The notes under the pieces are model-generated. The model was not told where the DNA came from, ran no database searches, and saw only the letters and a program-made list of their open reading frames with translations. The translations under genes and the position numbers were made by a program. Of a stretch of DNA of 64,000 nucleotides, positions 13,483 through 21,561 are shown in pieces. Where the stretch lies: assembly GCF_030412785.1 (NCBI RefSeq), contig NZ_CP125295.1, forward strand, positions 2,418,001 to 2,482,000, given 5' to 3'. The stretch's first letter is position 1; every line of letters begins with the position of its first letter. The stretch comes from Paraburkholderia sabiae (GTDB lineage: Bacteria; Pseudomonadota; Gammaproteobacteria; Burkholderiales; Burkholderiaceae).

Positions 13483-14637
13483 ATGCAAATCACGCCGTTC
13501 CAGATTTCGATTGCCGATTTCGAACTCGACGCACTGAGGACGCGCCTCAAGCAGACTCGCTGGCCCGATGCATTCGACAGCGCGCCGTGGACGCTCGGCA
13601 CCGACCTGAACTATCTGCGCGATCTCGTCGATTATTGGGCGCGCAGCTACGACTGGCGCGCGACGGAGGCCCGGCTGAATCAGGCGCCGCAGTTCGTCGC
13701 GCAGGTCGGCGGTCTCGGCGTGCATTTCGTGCACCGGCGCGGTATCGGTCCGAAGCCCTACCCGCTCGTCCTCACACACGGCTGGCCCGGCTCGTTCATC
13801 GAGTTCGAGGAACTGCTGCCGCAGCTATGCGATCCCGCATCATTCGGCGCGGATCCCGCCGATGCGTTCGACGTCGTCGTGCCGTCGATGCCCGGCTACG
13901 GTTTTTCCGAGCGCCCCGCGAAGCCCGGCATGTCGGTGTACGCGATCGCCGATCTGTGGGTCGAGCTGATGCGCGGTCTCGGCTACGAACGCTTCGGCGC
14001 GCAAGGCGGCGACCTGGGCGCGGCCGTATCGATCGCGCTGGCCGCGAATCACGCGCAGCATGTCGACGGCATTCATCTCAACTTTTTGCCGAGTTCGTAT
14101 GCACCCGGCGTCGCGCCCGACGATCCGTCCGTCACGCAGGAAGAGCGCGATTTCCTCGCATCGAAAGCCGTATTCGCGGATGGCGAAGGCGCCTACGCAC
14201 ACATGCACGCGACGAAGCCGAACACGGCAGCCGTCGCGTTGAACGATTCGCCTGCGGGTCTTGCTGCGTGGATCGTCGAGAAGTTTCGCGCGTGGAGCGA
14301 TTGCGACGGCGACGTCGAGCGCGTGTTTTCGAAGGATCAACTGCTCACCGATCTCTCGCTGTACTGGCATACGCAAACCATTGGTTCGTCGATGCGGCTC
14401 TATGCGGAAACGCGCGCGCGGCCGCTGCGTTTCGAGCCGGGTCAGCGCGTCACGCCGCCGCTCGGCTTCGCCCGCTTTCCGAAGGAAATCAGCCAGCCGC
14501 CGCCCTCGTGGATCGAGCGCGTGTTCAACGTCACCCAATTCGCCGACATGCCGCACGGCGGTCACTTCGCCGCGATGGAACAGCCCGCGCTGCTCGCCGA
14601 AGAGATACGGCGGTTCTTCCGGCCGCTGCGCAAGTGA
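13483..14637 (+). CDS. Epoxide hydrolase (EPHN-domain alpha/beta hydrolase)
   Basis: A 384-residue microsomal-type epoxide hydrolase homologue. The N-terminal EPHN domain (residues 1-110, PFQISIADFELDALRTRLKQTRWPD) precedes an alpha/beta-hydrolase core with the oxyanion motif THGWPGSF, the nucleophilic Asp in QGGDLGAAVS and the catalytic His in MPHGGHFAAME. Family members open epoxides to diols in the cytosol; some act as cyclic-ether or haloalkane-related hydrolases, so the substrate is open. No signal peptide. It is convergent with the HxlR regulator, whose stop lies 17 bp away. Confidence 0.87.
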   Translation: MQITPFQISIADFELDALRTRLKQTRWPDAFDSAPWTLGTDLNYLRDLVDYWARSYDWRATEARLNQAPQFVAQVGGLGVHFVHRRGIGPKPYPLVLTHGWPGSFIEFEELLPQLCDPASFGADPADAFDVVVPSMPGYGFSERPAKPGMSVYAIADLWVELMRGLGYERFGAQGGDLGAAVSIALAANHAQHVDGIHLNFLPSSYAPGVAPDDPSVTQEERDFLASKAVFADGEGAYAHMHATKPNTAAVALNDSPAGLAAWIVEKFRAWSDCDGDVERVFSKDQLLTDLSLYWHTQTIGSSMRLYAETRARPLRFEPGQRVTPPLGFARFPKEISQPPPSWIERVFNVTQFADMPHGGHFAAMEQPALLAEEIRRFFRPLRK

Positions 14638-14653
14638 CGCTTCAACGGCATCG

Positions 14654-15073
14654 CTATCGATGCGACTGCGCCGACGCGTCGTAGCGCTCACGCGCGGCGT
14701 CGAGCGCGCCGCCATGCGTTTCTGCCCATCGGTCGAGCGTGACGAGCGCGTCGCTCAACGACACACCCAGCGCGCTCAACCGGTATTCGACATGCAGCGG
14801 CTTCGTCCCGCGCACGTCGCGAATCACGAGCCCGTTGCGCTCGAGTTCGCGCAACGTCTGCGACAACACCTTCTGCGAAATGCCGCCAATCTTGCGCAGC
14901 AGCGCGTTGTTGCGCATCGGCCCGTCCTGTAGCGCGGGCAGGATCAGCAGCGTCCATTTGCTCGCGATCAGTTCGAGCGCGAGCCGCGACGAACAGGCTT
15001 CGTCGAACACGTTGCCGGTGTGCTCCGCTGCGTTCGCGGTGTCGGCGGAATGAACGGGCGCGGGCAATGACAT
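14654..15073 (-). CDS. HxlR-family winged-helix regulator
   Basis: A 139-residue MarR-like winged-helix DNA-binding protein of the HxlR type (IASKWTLLILPALQDGPMRNNALLRKIGGISQKVLSQTLRELERNGLVIR). A single early Cys (residue 27 region, DEACSSR) precedes the helix-turn-helix, as in redox- or aldehyde-sensing members. It is divergent from the SugE-type exporter at 15150 with only 76 bp between start codons, so it probably controls that gene and itself; inverted repeats lie in the shared region. Confidence 0.85.
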   Translation of the reverse strand: MSLPAPVHSADTANAAEHTGNVFDEACSSRLALELIASKWTLLILPALQDGPMRNNALLRKIGGISQKVLSQTLRELERNGLVIRDVRGTKPLHVEYRLSALGVSLSDALVTLDRWAETHGGALDAARERYDASAQSHR

Positions 15074-15095
15074 GGTTACCAGAAGGTGCGTAATG

Positions 15096-15144
15096 GGCAG
15101 CGACTGACTATACCTCTACGCTGCCTCCATTCTTCAAATGGAGG
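15096..15144 (+). promoter_or_regulatory. Overlapping inverted repeats covering the sugE ribosome site
   Basis: Two stems lie in the hxlR/sugE gap. GGCAGCG (15096-15102) can pair with CGCTGCC (15119-15125), and CCTCCATT (15124-15131) with AATGGAGG (15137-15144). The second stem contains the GGAGG Shine-Dalgarno of sugE (15140-15144), and the two stems share two bases so cannot both form fully. They may be regulator operators or a translational switch. The loops do not show the ACGR of mini-ykkC (guanidine-II) riboswitches. Confidence 0.5.
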
Positions 15145-15149
15145 TAGTG

Positions 15150-15467
15150 ATGGCGTGGTTAATCCTGCTGGCTGCAAGCATCGTCGAAATCTTGATGGGC
15201 CTTTCGCTCAAGTATGCCAATGGCTGGACGCGCTTGTGGCCGAGCGTCGGCGGGGTGGCGGCTGCCCTCGCGAGCGTCTTCCTGCTCACGCTCGCGATGA
15301 AGCATCTGCCCGCGGGCACCGCGTACGTGGTGTGGACGGGCATCGGCTCGCTGGGCATCACGTTGCTCGGCATCGTGCTGTTCGGCGACCCTGTGTCGGC
15401 GCCGCGTATCGCGTGCATGGTGCTGATCGTCGCGGCGGCCGCCGCGCTCAAGTGTATCGACGGCTAG
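15150..15467 (+). CDS. sugE: SMR-family exporter, SugE/Gdx type
   Basis: A 105-residue small multidrug resistance protein with four transmembrane helices. The membrane Glu essential to the family is at about residue 9-10 (AASIVEILMGLSLKY). The KYANGWTRLWPS and LPAGTAYVVWTGIGSLG segments are those of the SugE/Gdx subgroup, whose members export guanidinium or quaternary ammonium compounds by proton exchange as antiparallel dimers. Start at 15150 is set by GGAGGTAG directly upstream; an in-frame ATG at 15138 precedes that site and would make an over-long protein. Divergent from its likely HxlR regulator. Confidence 0.88.
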   Translation: MAWLILLAASIVEILMGLSLKYANGWTRLWPSVGGVAAALASVFLLTLAMKHLPAGTAYVVWTGIGSLGITLLGIVLFGDPVSAPRIACMVLIVAAAAALKCIDG

Positions 15468-15662
15468 GGCCGTTTCTGTCTCTGGCATGTGTGGACGCAT
15501 AGCGCAACAATGGCACGGTTCGCGCGACTGGCGCTCATACGAGGTGGATCACCACCGGGAAACGCGAACCGGAACCGCATCACCAGCGGCATTCCGTCAA
15601 GCCGCGCGCCTGGGCCTTGCTGCGATTCTTCGAATGGTTTTCCTTCACACGGAGCTCACGCA

Positions 15663-16295
15663 ATGCCTCACACCTCGCATCTGCTTGCATTCGCCCTCGT
15701 CGCGCTCGGCATGGCGCTCACGCCGGGGCCCAACATGGTCTATCTGATCTCGCGCTCGATCTGCCAGGGCCGCACGGCCGGCCTGATTTCGCTCGGCGGC
15801 GTCGCGCTCGGCTTCGTTGTCTATATGTTCTGCGCGGCGTTCGGCATCACGGCGCTGCTGCTCGCCGTGCCGTTCGCGTACGACACGCTGCGATTCGGCG
15901 GCGCGCTCTATCTGCTATATCTCGCGTGGCAGGCAGTCAAGCCGGGCGGACGCTCGCCGTTCCAGGTACGCGACCTGCCCGTCGACAGCCCGCGCAAGCT
16001 CTTCACGATGGGCTTCATCACGAATCTGCTGAATCCGAAAATCGCGGTGCTGTATCTGTCGCTGTTGCCGCAGTTCATCGATCCGCAACACGGCAGCGTG
16101 CTCGGGCAATCGCTGATATTCGGCGCGATTCAGATCGTATTGAGCATTTCCGTCAACTCGACGGTGGCGATGACGGCGGGATCGATTGCCGTGTTTCTCG
16201 CGCGCAAGCCGACGTGGCTCGTCGTTCAGCGCTGGCTAATGGGCACCGTGCTCGCCGGTCTCGCCGTGAGAATGGCGACGGAAGCGCGGCGCTAA
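15663..16295 (+). CDS. LysE/RhtB-family amino-acid exporter
   Basis: A 210-residue inner-membrane translocator with six predicted hydrophobic segments. The LALVALGMALTPGPNMVYLISRS N-terminus, the GRTAGLISLGGVALGF loop and NLLNPKIAVLYLSLLPQF are the family hallmarks. Members export amino acids or homoserine lactones. Start 15663 has GGAG at a proper distance; the frame is open upstream but without coding character. It stands alone downstream of sugE and is convergent with the DUF2158 gene. Confidence 0.88.
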   Translation: MPHTSHLLAFALVALGMALTPGPNMVYLISRSICQGRTAGLISLGGVALGFVVYMFCAAFGITALLLAVPFAYDTLRFGGALYLLYLAWQAVKPGGRSPFQVRDLPVDSPRKLFTMGFITNLLNPKIAVLYLSLLPQFIDPQHGSVLGQSLIFGAIQIVLSISVNSTVAMTAGSIAVFLARKPTWLVVQRWLMGTVLAGLAVRMATEARR

Positions 16296-16303
16296 AAATG
16301 CAC

Positions 16304-16333
16304 GACGCCGGGCTGGCTGATGCACCCGGCGTC
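16304..16333. terminator. Hairpin between convergent lysE-like and DUF2158 genes
   Basis: GACGCCGGG (16304-16312) pairs with CCCGGCGTC (16325-16333). Read on the minus strand it is followed within a few bases by five T's, so it should end the DUF2158 transcript; it may also stop plus-strand transcription. Confidence 0.6.
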
Positions 16334-16389
16334 TGTCATGAAGGGGTAGAAAGAAGCATGCGAAGGCGCCTTCTGGCGCGTCGTCGCGT

Positions 16390-16671
16390 TCAAGGCGAAA
16401 CGATGCGAACGAATTTGCGCAAATGCACCGAGCCCGCCGGAATCGAGCGCGGCTGGAGCCGCACTTCATCTGGCGCGAACGTTTCCTGACGCAGTTCGCC
16501 ATGGTCGTCGAACCATTGGCAAATGAGCCATTCACCCGTTTTACGGGCAACCGGCCCGACATACGTCACCGTCATACGTGAGCCGCCCGCTTTGAGCGTC
16601 ACCACGTCCCCGACATTGATTTGCACCGTTTGTTGCGTCGTTTCAAATGCGTCGAAAGTAGCAGTCAGCAT
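16390..16671 (-). CDS. DUF2158 (YodC-like) small protein
   Basis: A 93-residue cytosolic protein with the DUF2158/YodC pattern: INVGDVVTLKAGG..MTV near residues 18-35, then W.ICQWFD..GELRQETFAPDEVRL. The fold is a small beta-barrel-like unit of unknown role. Start at 16671 has GGGGA 7 bp upstream; an ATG at 16692 in the same frame is less well placed. The C-terminal 25 residues extend past the usual domain end. Confidence 0.75.
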   Translation of the reverse strand: MLTATFDAFETTQQTVQINVGDVVTLKAGGSRMTVTYVGPVARKTGEWLICQWFDDHGELRQETFAPDEVRLQPRSIPAGSVHLRKFVRIVSP

Positions 16672-17205
16672 GGATGTCCCCGTTATAAGCATTAGGCTGG
16701 CTGAAAATTCACTGCCATAAACGCACCGCGGTCCAACGGAATTAATAAGAGTGGACGAAGATTAACAATTGAATATTTCGTCAGCAAGTATTTTTTATTG
16801 GAAGCGTTTTCAGCAAAACCGGAATAGAACCGCATATATACCGAACGTTCGTTCGTTATTGTTTAGTCCGGGAATCGTATGCTGGCAAAGGCGTCATGTT
16901 GTCGCGCAACATTGACCCAGCTGAAGTTTAGGCTGGGTACATCGGGTATACGTAAATACACCTGACGAGCCGCTGTCATACTGGTGACATCGTCCGAGTT
17001 AACGCGGATTAAAAGCGTTGCAGCCGTGATAATCGATTGTCACCTGTGAATATGCGCATCACTGCTGAATGGATATATCAGTTGCAATGCGCAATGCACG
17101 ATGGCTGAAATGGTATGACTGTAATGGGTGAAAACGTTATCGGCCGATTTTCACGCGTATTTTTGTTCTGTCGAATTACAAAAATGCAGTGACTCGGGAT
17201 TTTCC
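16672..17205. other. AT-richer gene-free region
   Basis: About 534 bp, visibly more AT-rich than its flanks. It holds a 10-bp palindrome CGAACGTTCG (16843-16852) within a TetR-operator-like ACCGAACGTTCGTTCGTTAT context, a 7-bp hairpin (16915-16921 with 16932-16938), and near its right end the 3' flank of the efflux gene. No ORF or recognised RNA. Confidence 0.4.
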
Positions 17206-18684
17206 CTAAGCCGCTTTGATCGTGCGCCGATAAGCGCGTTGTTGATGCCGGACGAGCGTCACGCTCAGTGCGATGCAGACCACCATCAGCACCGCGTTGA
17301 TCGCGAGACTGCGCTGGAACGCATACGCATAGCCGGCCGCCGACGCATGCGCCGACAGCGCGCCGAAGAACGCACCGCTGATCGCGGCCGTGCCGAATGC
17401 CGAGCCGATCTGCAGCGTCGACGTCACGACACCGGACGCGAGCCCTGCCTTCGACGGTTCGACTTCGCCGAGCACGATGCGCATGATCGACGGCAGCACG
17501 AGCCCTTGTCCGACGCCGGCAAGCACGAGCCCTGCGTAGAACAGCGTGCCGAGCGCCGCGTGCGTCGCGGCCCAGCCTGTGATCGAAAAGCCGACGGCCA
17601 TCATCGAGAAGCCGAGCGTCAGCACGTGCGCGCCGATCTGCCGCACGACGGCGGGTGACGTCAGCGGCCCGGCGACGAAGCCGAGCGCGAACGGCATGAT
17701 CGCGAGACCGGATTGCAGCGGTGTCCAGTGCAGCCCTGTCTGCAGATAGATACCGTACGTGAGGAAGAACGCGCTGTTGCAATAGAACAGAAACGCGATC
17801 ACGAGCCCCGTCGAGAAAGCCGGGTTGCGGAACAGTTGCAGATCGACGAGCGGACTGCCGCCGCGGCGCTCGACCTGACGCTCGACTCCGATAAACGCGG
17901 CCAGCGCGGGGACCGCGAGCGCGAACATCCCGAACGTCCACCACGGCCAGCCGGCTTCGCGGCCGTGCGTCATCGGGTAGATCAGCAGCAGCAACACCAG
18001 CGACAGCAACGCGACGCCCTTCAGGTCGACGCCCTCGCGCGTGTCGGGCTGATTCTCAGGCACGAACTTCCACGCGCCGACGAACGCCAGAATCCCGACG
18101 GGAATGTTGATCAGGAAGATTGCCCGCCAGTCGAGGCCGAACGGCCGATACGTGATCAGCGCCCCGCCGCCCAGTTGCCCGACGATCGACGCGAGTCCGA
18201 ACACGAAACCATAGAAGCCCATCACGCGCGTCTGCTGATGCAGCGGCACGACGGCGCGCACGGTCGCGAGCACTTGCGGCGCCATCACAGAAGCCGCCAT
18301 GCCCTGCACGATGCGCGCGATCACGAGCACATGACCATTCGGCGCGAAGCCGCACAGCGCCGACGCGACGACGAAGCCCGCCATGCCCGTCATGAACATG
18401 CGCCGCCGTCCGAACAGATCGCCGAGTCGACCGCCCGTGATCAGCAGCACTGCATACGCCGACGCGTAGGCAGAGACGATCAGTTGCAATTGCGCGTCGG
18501 TGGCATTCAGCCCCGTGTGAATCGCAGGCAACGCGAGATTGACGATGAAGTAATCGAGCGGCGCGAGAAACGCGCCGACGAACAATACGGTCAACGCGAG
18601 CCCTTGCCGCTCGAAACGCTGATGCCCTTGTGCTTCGACATGCTTGCCCGATGCGGACGGCACACTCACGCCCGACGCTTTCAT
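17206..18684 (-). CDS. DHA2-type MFS drug-efflux transporter
   Basis: About 492 residues with 14 hydrophobic segments, the EmrB/QacA (DHA2) layout of proton-driven drug exporters. Motif A-like GGRLGDLFGRRRMF and motif C-like GAFLAPLDYFIVNLALPAI segments are present, along with ALITYRPFGLDWRAIFLINIPVG. Two ATGs compete: 18699 overlaps an operator-like motif, while 18684 follows GAGAGA and is preferred. It lies just downstream of the tetR gene on the same strand (57 bp), and both genes have the same operator-like element in front, so it is the probable target of that repressor. Confidence 0.85.
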   Translation of the reverse strand: MKASGVSVPSASGKHVEAQGHQRFERQGLALTVLFVGAFLAPLDYFIVNLALPAIHTGLNATDAQLQLIVSAYASAYAVLLITGGRLGDLFGRRRMFMTGMAGFVVASALCGFAPNGHVLVIARIVQGMAASVMAPQVLATVRAVVPLHQQTRVMGFYGFVFGLASIVGQLGGGALITYRPFGLDWRAIFLINIPVGILAFVGAWKFVPENQPDTREGVDLKGVALLSLVLLLLIYPMTHGREAGWPWWTFGMFALAVPALAAFIGVERQVERRGGSPLVDLQLFRNPAFSTGLVIAFLFYCNSAFFLTYGIYLQTGLHWTPLQSGLAIMPFALGFVAGPLTSPAVVRQIGAHVLTLGFSMMAVGFSITGWAATHAALGTLFYAGLVLAGVGQGLVLPSIMRIVLGEVEPSKAGLASGVVTSTLQIGSAFGTAAISGAFFGALSAHASAAGYAYAFQRSLAINAVLMVVCIALSVTLVRHQQRAYRRTIKAA

Positions 18685-18698
18685 GCATCTCTCATTCA

Positions 18699-18712
18699 TG
18701 ACTGATCGTTCA
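18699..18712. promoter_or_regulatory. Operator-like repeat before the MFS gene
   Basis: TGACTGATCGTTCA, symmetric as TGAnnGATCnnTCA. It recurs before tetR at 19388 with the same flanks (ATGACTG..CGTTCAA.AATTC), pointing to a shared TetR-family operator. Confidence 0.6.
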
Positions 18713-18741
18713 AAAATTCGACAAAAAATTTCAGCTAATTT

Positions 18742-19374
18742 TCAAGCGAGCGCGCGCATGGCGATATCGACGACGGCTTTCAGCTCGTCTTCCTTGCGCT
18801 TGCATTTGCCGAGCACGCGCAGGCCTTGCGTCACGCACAGCAGGAAATCGGCGACGGCTTTTTCGTCGAGGTCGCCGTTGAACACGCCCGCCGCCTGTCC
18901 GCGAATCACGGCGGCCGCGAGCAACGTGACGACGCGCCGCTGGATCGACTGGATCTTCGCGCGCAGCGCTTCGTCTTCGGGCTGCAATTCGAGCGTGCTG
19001 TTCGTGATGAAACAGCCTGTCAGCGTCGACGTGACCCGCGTGTGATGCAACAGCGCATTGCGCAGCGCGGTTTCGGGCGGCACATTCGCGTTCAGACGTT
19101 CGACGAGACCGTTGACCGCGTTTTCCGCGTAGTGGTCGAGCGCGGCCATCATGATGCCGTGCTTGTCGCCGAACACGCCGTACAGGCTGCCGCGCAGCAC
19201 GCCCGTCGCGTTGCAGAGATCTTCGACGGACGTCGCGTGAAAGCCCTGGCGCCAGAACACCTTGCTCGCTGCGGCGAGCACCGCGTCCGTGTCGAATTCA
19301 CGCGGACGGCCGCGCGCACACGCAGCTTCCGCTTTTACAACGGGCGAGCGTCTGGAATCGGTGATATCGGTCAT
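18742..19374 (-). CDS. TetR/AcrR-family repressor
   Basis: A 210-residue regulator. The N-terminal helix-turn-helix (about residues 25-70: AVLAAASKVFWRQGFHATSVEDLCNATGVLRGSLYGVFGDK) is typical; the C-terminal part is a TetR ligand domain containing SLTGCFITNSTLELQP, a Cys-containing stretch common in the YxaF/LmrA-like branch. It precedes the DHA2 pump on the same strand, and an operator-like motif lies 14 bp upstream of its start, so autoregulation with control of the pump is likely. Confidence 0.87.
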   Translation of the reverse strand: MTDITDSRRSPVVKAEAACARGRPREFDTDAVLAAASKVFWRQGFHATSVEDLCNATGVLRGSLYGVFGDKHGIMMAALDHYAENAVNGLVERLNANVPPETALRNALLHHTRVTSTLTGCFITNSTLELQPEDEALRAKIQSIQRRVVTLLAAAVIRGQAAGVFNGDLDEKAVADFLLCVTQGLRVLGKCKRKEDELKAVVDIAMRALA

Positions 19375-19387
19375 GCCACCGAGTTTA

Positions 19388-19401
19388 TGACTGCGCGTTC
19401 A
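19388..19401. promoter_or_regulatory. Operator-like repeat before tetR
   Basis: TGACTGCGCGTTCA, symmetric as TGAnnGCGCnnTCA, 14 bp upstream of the tetR start. Over 22 bp it matches the element at 18698-18719 at 19 positions. Confidence 0.6.
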
Positions 19402-19460
19402 AGAATTCAAGGCGAAATACCGACGCATTCAAACGGCATTCGTCTGCGACATTCGTCCAA

Positions 19461-20297
19461 TCAGACAGACTTGCCGACGGACGCAAACAGGTCGGTAATC
19501 TCTTTCGTCGTCGCTGCTTCGTTCGTGTAGGTGAACGTGCCGCGTCCGAGCATTTCGTTCGCGGCGCGCAGCATCCCGCCCAACGCCGCGCGCGCCAGCG
19601 CCCCGCCTACACTGATGCGCCGCACGCCCAGTTCCGCGAGATCGTCGACGGAAAACGGCATGCCCGCCATGCCCATCAGCACATTCACGGGCCGGTCGAC
19701 GGAACTGACGACGGCCGCAATGTCTTCGCGCGTCTTGAGGCCCGGCGCGTAAAGCACGTCGGCGCCCGCTTCCTGGAACGCCTGCAGACGGCGGATCGTA
19801 TCGGCGAGATCGGCGCGTCCGGCCAGATAGTTTTCCGCGCGCGCCGTCAGCGTGAACGGGAACGGCAGTGCACGCGCGGCTTCGACGGCCGCGCGCACGC
19901 GCTCGACGGCGAGGTCGTGCGCGTAAATGGGATTGTCGGCGCGGCCCGTCGCGTCCTCGATCGAGCCGCCTACGACGCCCGCCGCAGCCGCCTGGCGGAT
20001 CGTTTCGGCCGCGTCCTCCGGCGCGTCGCCGAAGCCGTTTTCGAGGTCCGCGCTGACAGGCAGCGCCGTCGACGGCGCGAGTTCGGCGAGATGACGGATC
20101 ATCTGCTCGCGGCCGACGGCGTTATCCGGCACGCCGATGGAGAAGGCATAACCCGCGCTCGTCGTCGCCAGCGCCTTGAAGCCGAGCGCTTCGAGCAGGC
20201 GCGCGGAACCGATGTCCCACGGATTGGGGATGACGAACGGCACGCTCGCTTCGTGAAGCGCGCGAAACGCCTGTGCTTTATCTGCTTGTGATGTCAT
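19461..20297 (-). CDS. Isocitrate lyase/PEP-mutase family protein
   Basis: A 278-residue TIM-barrel protein of the PEP phosphonomutase/isocitrate lyase superfamily. Recognisable are NPWDIGSARLLEALGF, the substrate-loop region TTSAGYAFSIG, the metal-site ADLENGFG and GGSIEDATG, and TARAENYLAGR. The KKCGH-type cysteine loop of isocitrate lyase is absent, so it belongs to the oxaloacetate-hydrolase/carboxyphosphoenolpyruvate-mutase-like branch that cleaves or forms C-C or C-P bonds beside a 2-oxo acid. Substrate unknown. It lies 99 bp from osmC-like on the same strand. Confidence 0.83.
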   Translation of the reverse strand: MTSQADKAQAFRALHEASVPFVIPNPWDIGSARLLEALGFKALATTSAGYAFSIGVPDNAVGREQMIRHLAELAPSTALPVSADLENGFGDAPEDAAETIRQAAAAGVVGGSIEDATGRADNPIYAHDLAVERVRAAVEAARALPFPFTLTARAENYLAGRADLADTIRRLQAFQEAGADVLYAPGLKTREDIAAVVSSVDRPVNVLMGMAGMPFSVDDLAELGVRRISVGGALARAALGGMLRAANEMLGRGTFTYTNEAATTKEITDLFASVGKSV

Positions 20298-20396
20298 GGC
20301 CGCTCCATTTGTGTCGATCCCGGATGCGCCGCTCAGCCCGGCGGTGGATCGCGTGACCGGGCAAGAGCGGAAAGAACTGCGCTGTGTGACGAGAAC

Positions 20397-20822
20397 TCAG
20401 GTTTCGAGTTTCGCGTCCATCGTGATCGTCGCGTTCAACACCTTCGAGATCGGGCAACCTGCCTTGGCGTCGGCGGCGGCCTTGTCGAACGCGGCCTTGT
20501 CGCCGCCCGGAATCTTCACGACGACGTCGAGATGCGAGGCCGTCACCGCGAAGCCGCCGCCGTCCTTGTCGAGCGTGACGGTAGCCGTGGTCGCGATGCG
20601 CTCCGGCTTGATGTTGGCCTTGCCGAGTTCCGCCGACAACGCCATCGAAAAGCACCCTGCATGCGCCGCCGCGATCAGTTCTTCGGGATTCGTGCCGATG
20701 CCGTTCTCGAAACGCGTCGCGAACGAATACTGCGTGTCCTTGAGCACGCCGCTATCGGTGGAGATGGAGCCCTTGCCGTCCTGCAGACCGCCTTGCCAGA
20801 CTGCTGATGCCTTGCGCTTCAT
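20397..20822 (-). CDS. OsmC-family peroxiredoxin-like hydroperoxide reductase
   Basis: A 141-residue OsmC-fold enzyme that reduces organic hydroperoxides using two cysteines: one in HAGCFSMAL (about residue 57) and one in KAGCPISKV (about residue 122), both present. The N-terminal MKRKASAVWQGGLQDGKGSIST and ENGIGTNPEELIAAAHAGCF segments fit the OsmC rather than the Ohr branch. It is cytosolic and normally stress-induced. The start at 20822 follows AGGAGA. Confidence 0.9.
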   Translation of the reverse strand: MKRKASAVWQGGLQDGKGSISTDSGVLKDTQYSFATRFENGIGTNPEELIAAAHAGCFSMALSAELGKANIKPERIATTATVTLDKDGGGFAVTASHLDVVVKIPGGDKAAFDKAAADAKAGCPISKVLNATITMDAKLET

Positions 20823-21147
20823 TCGTCTCTCCTGTTTCGGGTTCGTGCTGCCGCGCTCCCAACGACGATGCCGGCCGCGGCGGTCTTCGCCCGATCATTC
20901 GCGGCTTCGGCACCGGTCACGCGTGCTGCGCCAAACGTGGGCCGTAGGCGTGGACCGAAGCATCATCATAGGCGGATATCGGTGGCACTGCCGTGAAGCC
21001 GCGCTCCTGATCATTATTTCACTCGCCGCAAGAATCTTTCTCCAATCTGCCACTTTTTTGATCACCCTTCCGGAAATACACTCGCATCAACGGTTCGGAC
21101 AAGAGAGTTCAAACCGAACTGATTAACAAATGTTCTCGGAGGTCATC
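20823..21147. other. Intergenic region osmC/DUF4148 (divergent promoters)
   Basis: About 325 bp between divergent genes. It becomes AT-richer to the right and holds a short inverted repeat GTTCGG/CCGAAC (21093-21098 and 21114-21119) upstream of the DUF4148 gene. No ORF with coding character. Confidence 0.4.
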
Positions 21148-21441
21148 ATGAAATCGCTTCTTTCCGCAGTTGTCGTTGCATCCGCTCTGATCGTTCCCGC
21201 TGTGTCGTTCGCACAAGCCAGCAACGCGCCCGTGACGCGCGCGCAGGTTCAGGCCGAACTGGTCGCCGCTCAACAAAACGGCTCGCTCGACCAGAACGAC
21301 GTCGCGTATCCGGCCGCCAAGCCGCAATTCGGCGCAACGTCGGGTTCGACGGAAGTCGGCGGCGTGACGGCCGGCACGTCGGAATCGGGCAAGCGTCCGA
21401 GCGTCGAGCAACGCATTTTCTCGACGTTCCGCGGCAACTAA
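21148..21441 (+). CDS. DUF4148 exported small protein
   Basis: A 97-residue protein with a clear signal peptide (MKSLLSAVVVASALIVPAVSFA, cut after SFA) and the DUF4148 core PVTRAQVQAELVAAQQNGS, followed by a Gly/Ser/Thr-rich tail. DUF4148 proteins are abundant in Burkholderiaceae, periplasmic or secreted, and of unknown role. Start at 21148 follows GGAGGTCATC. A strong terminator follows 57 bp after the stop. Confidence 0.87.
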   Translation: MKSLLSAVVVASALIVPAVSFAQASNAPVTRAQVQAELVAAQQNGSLDQNDVAYPAAKPQFGATSGSTEVGGVTAGTSESGKRPSVEQRIFSTFRGN

Positions 21442-21497
21442 GCTCGCTGGCTTAAACCGGCGCGAGTGGTTCAATTAACCGCCGCTTGCAGATGCGC

Positions 21498-21544
21498 GAA
21501 GGCCCCGGCTGACTCATGAAGTCAGCCGGGGCCTTCTCTTTTTT
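21498..21544 (+). terminator. Rho-independent terminator after the DUF4148 gene
   Basis: A perfect 16-bp GC-rich stem (21498-21513 with 21519-21534), 5-nt loop, then CTCTTTTTTTT. It ends the plus-strand gene and separates it from the convergent CMD-family operon. Confidence 0.93.
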
Positions 21545-21561
21545 GCCCTTCTCTGAAGCGC

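Noticed and set aside
15074..15150. Guanidine-II (mini-ykkC) riboswitch before sugE
   Set aside because: Two stems are present but neither loop is ACGR and their spacing is wrong, so I did not assign the class.
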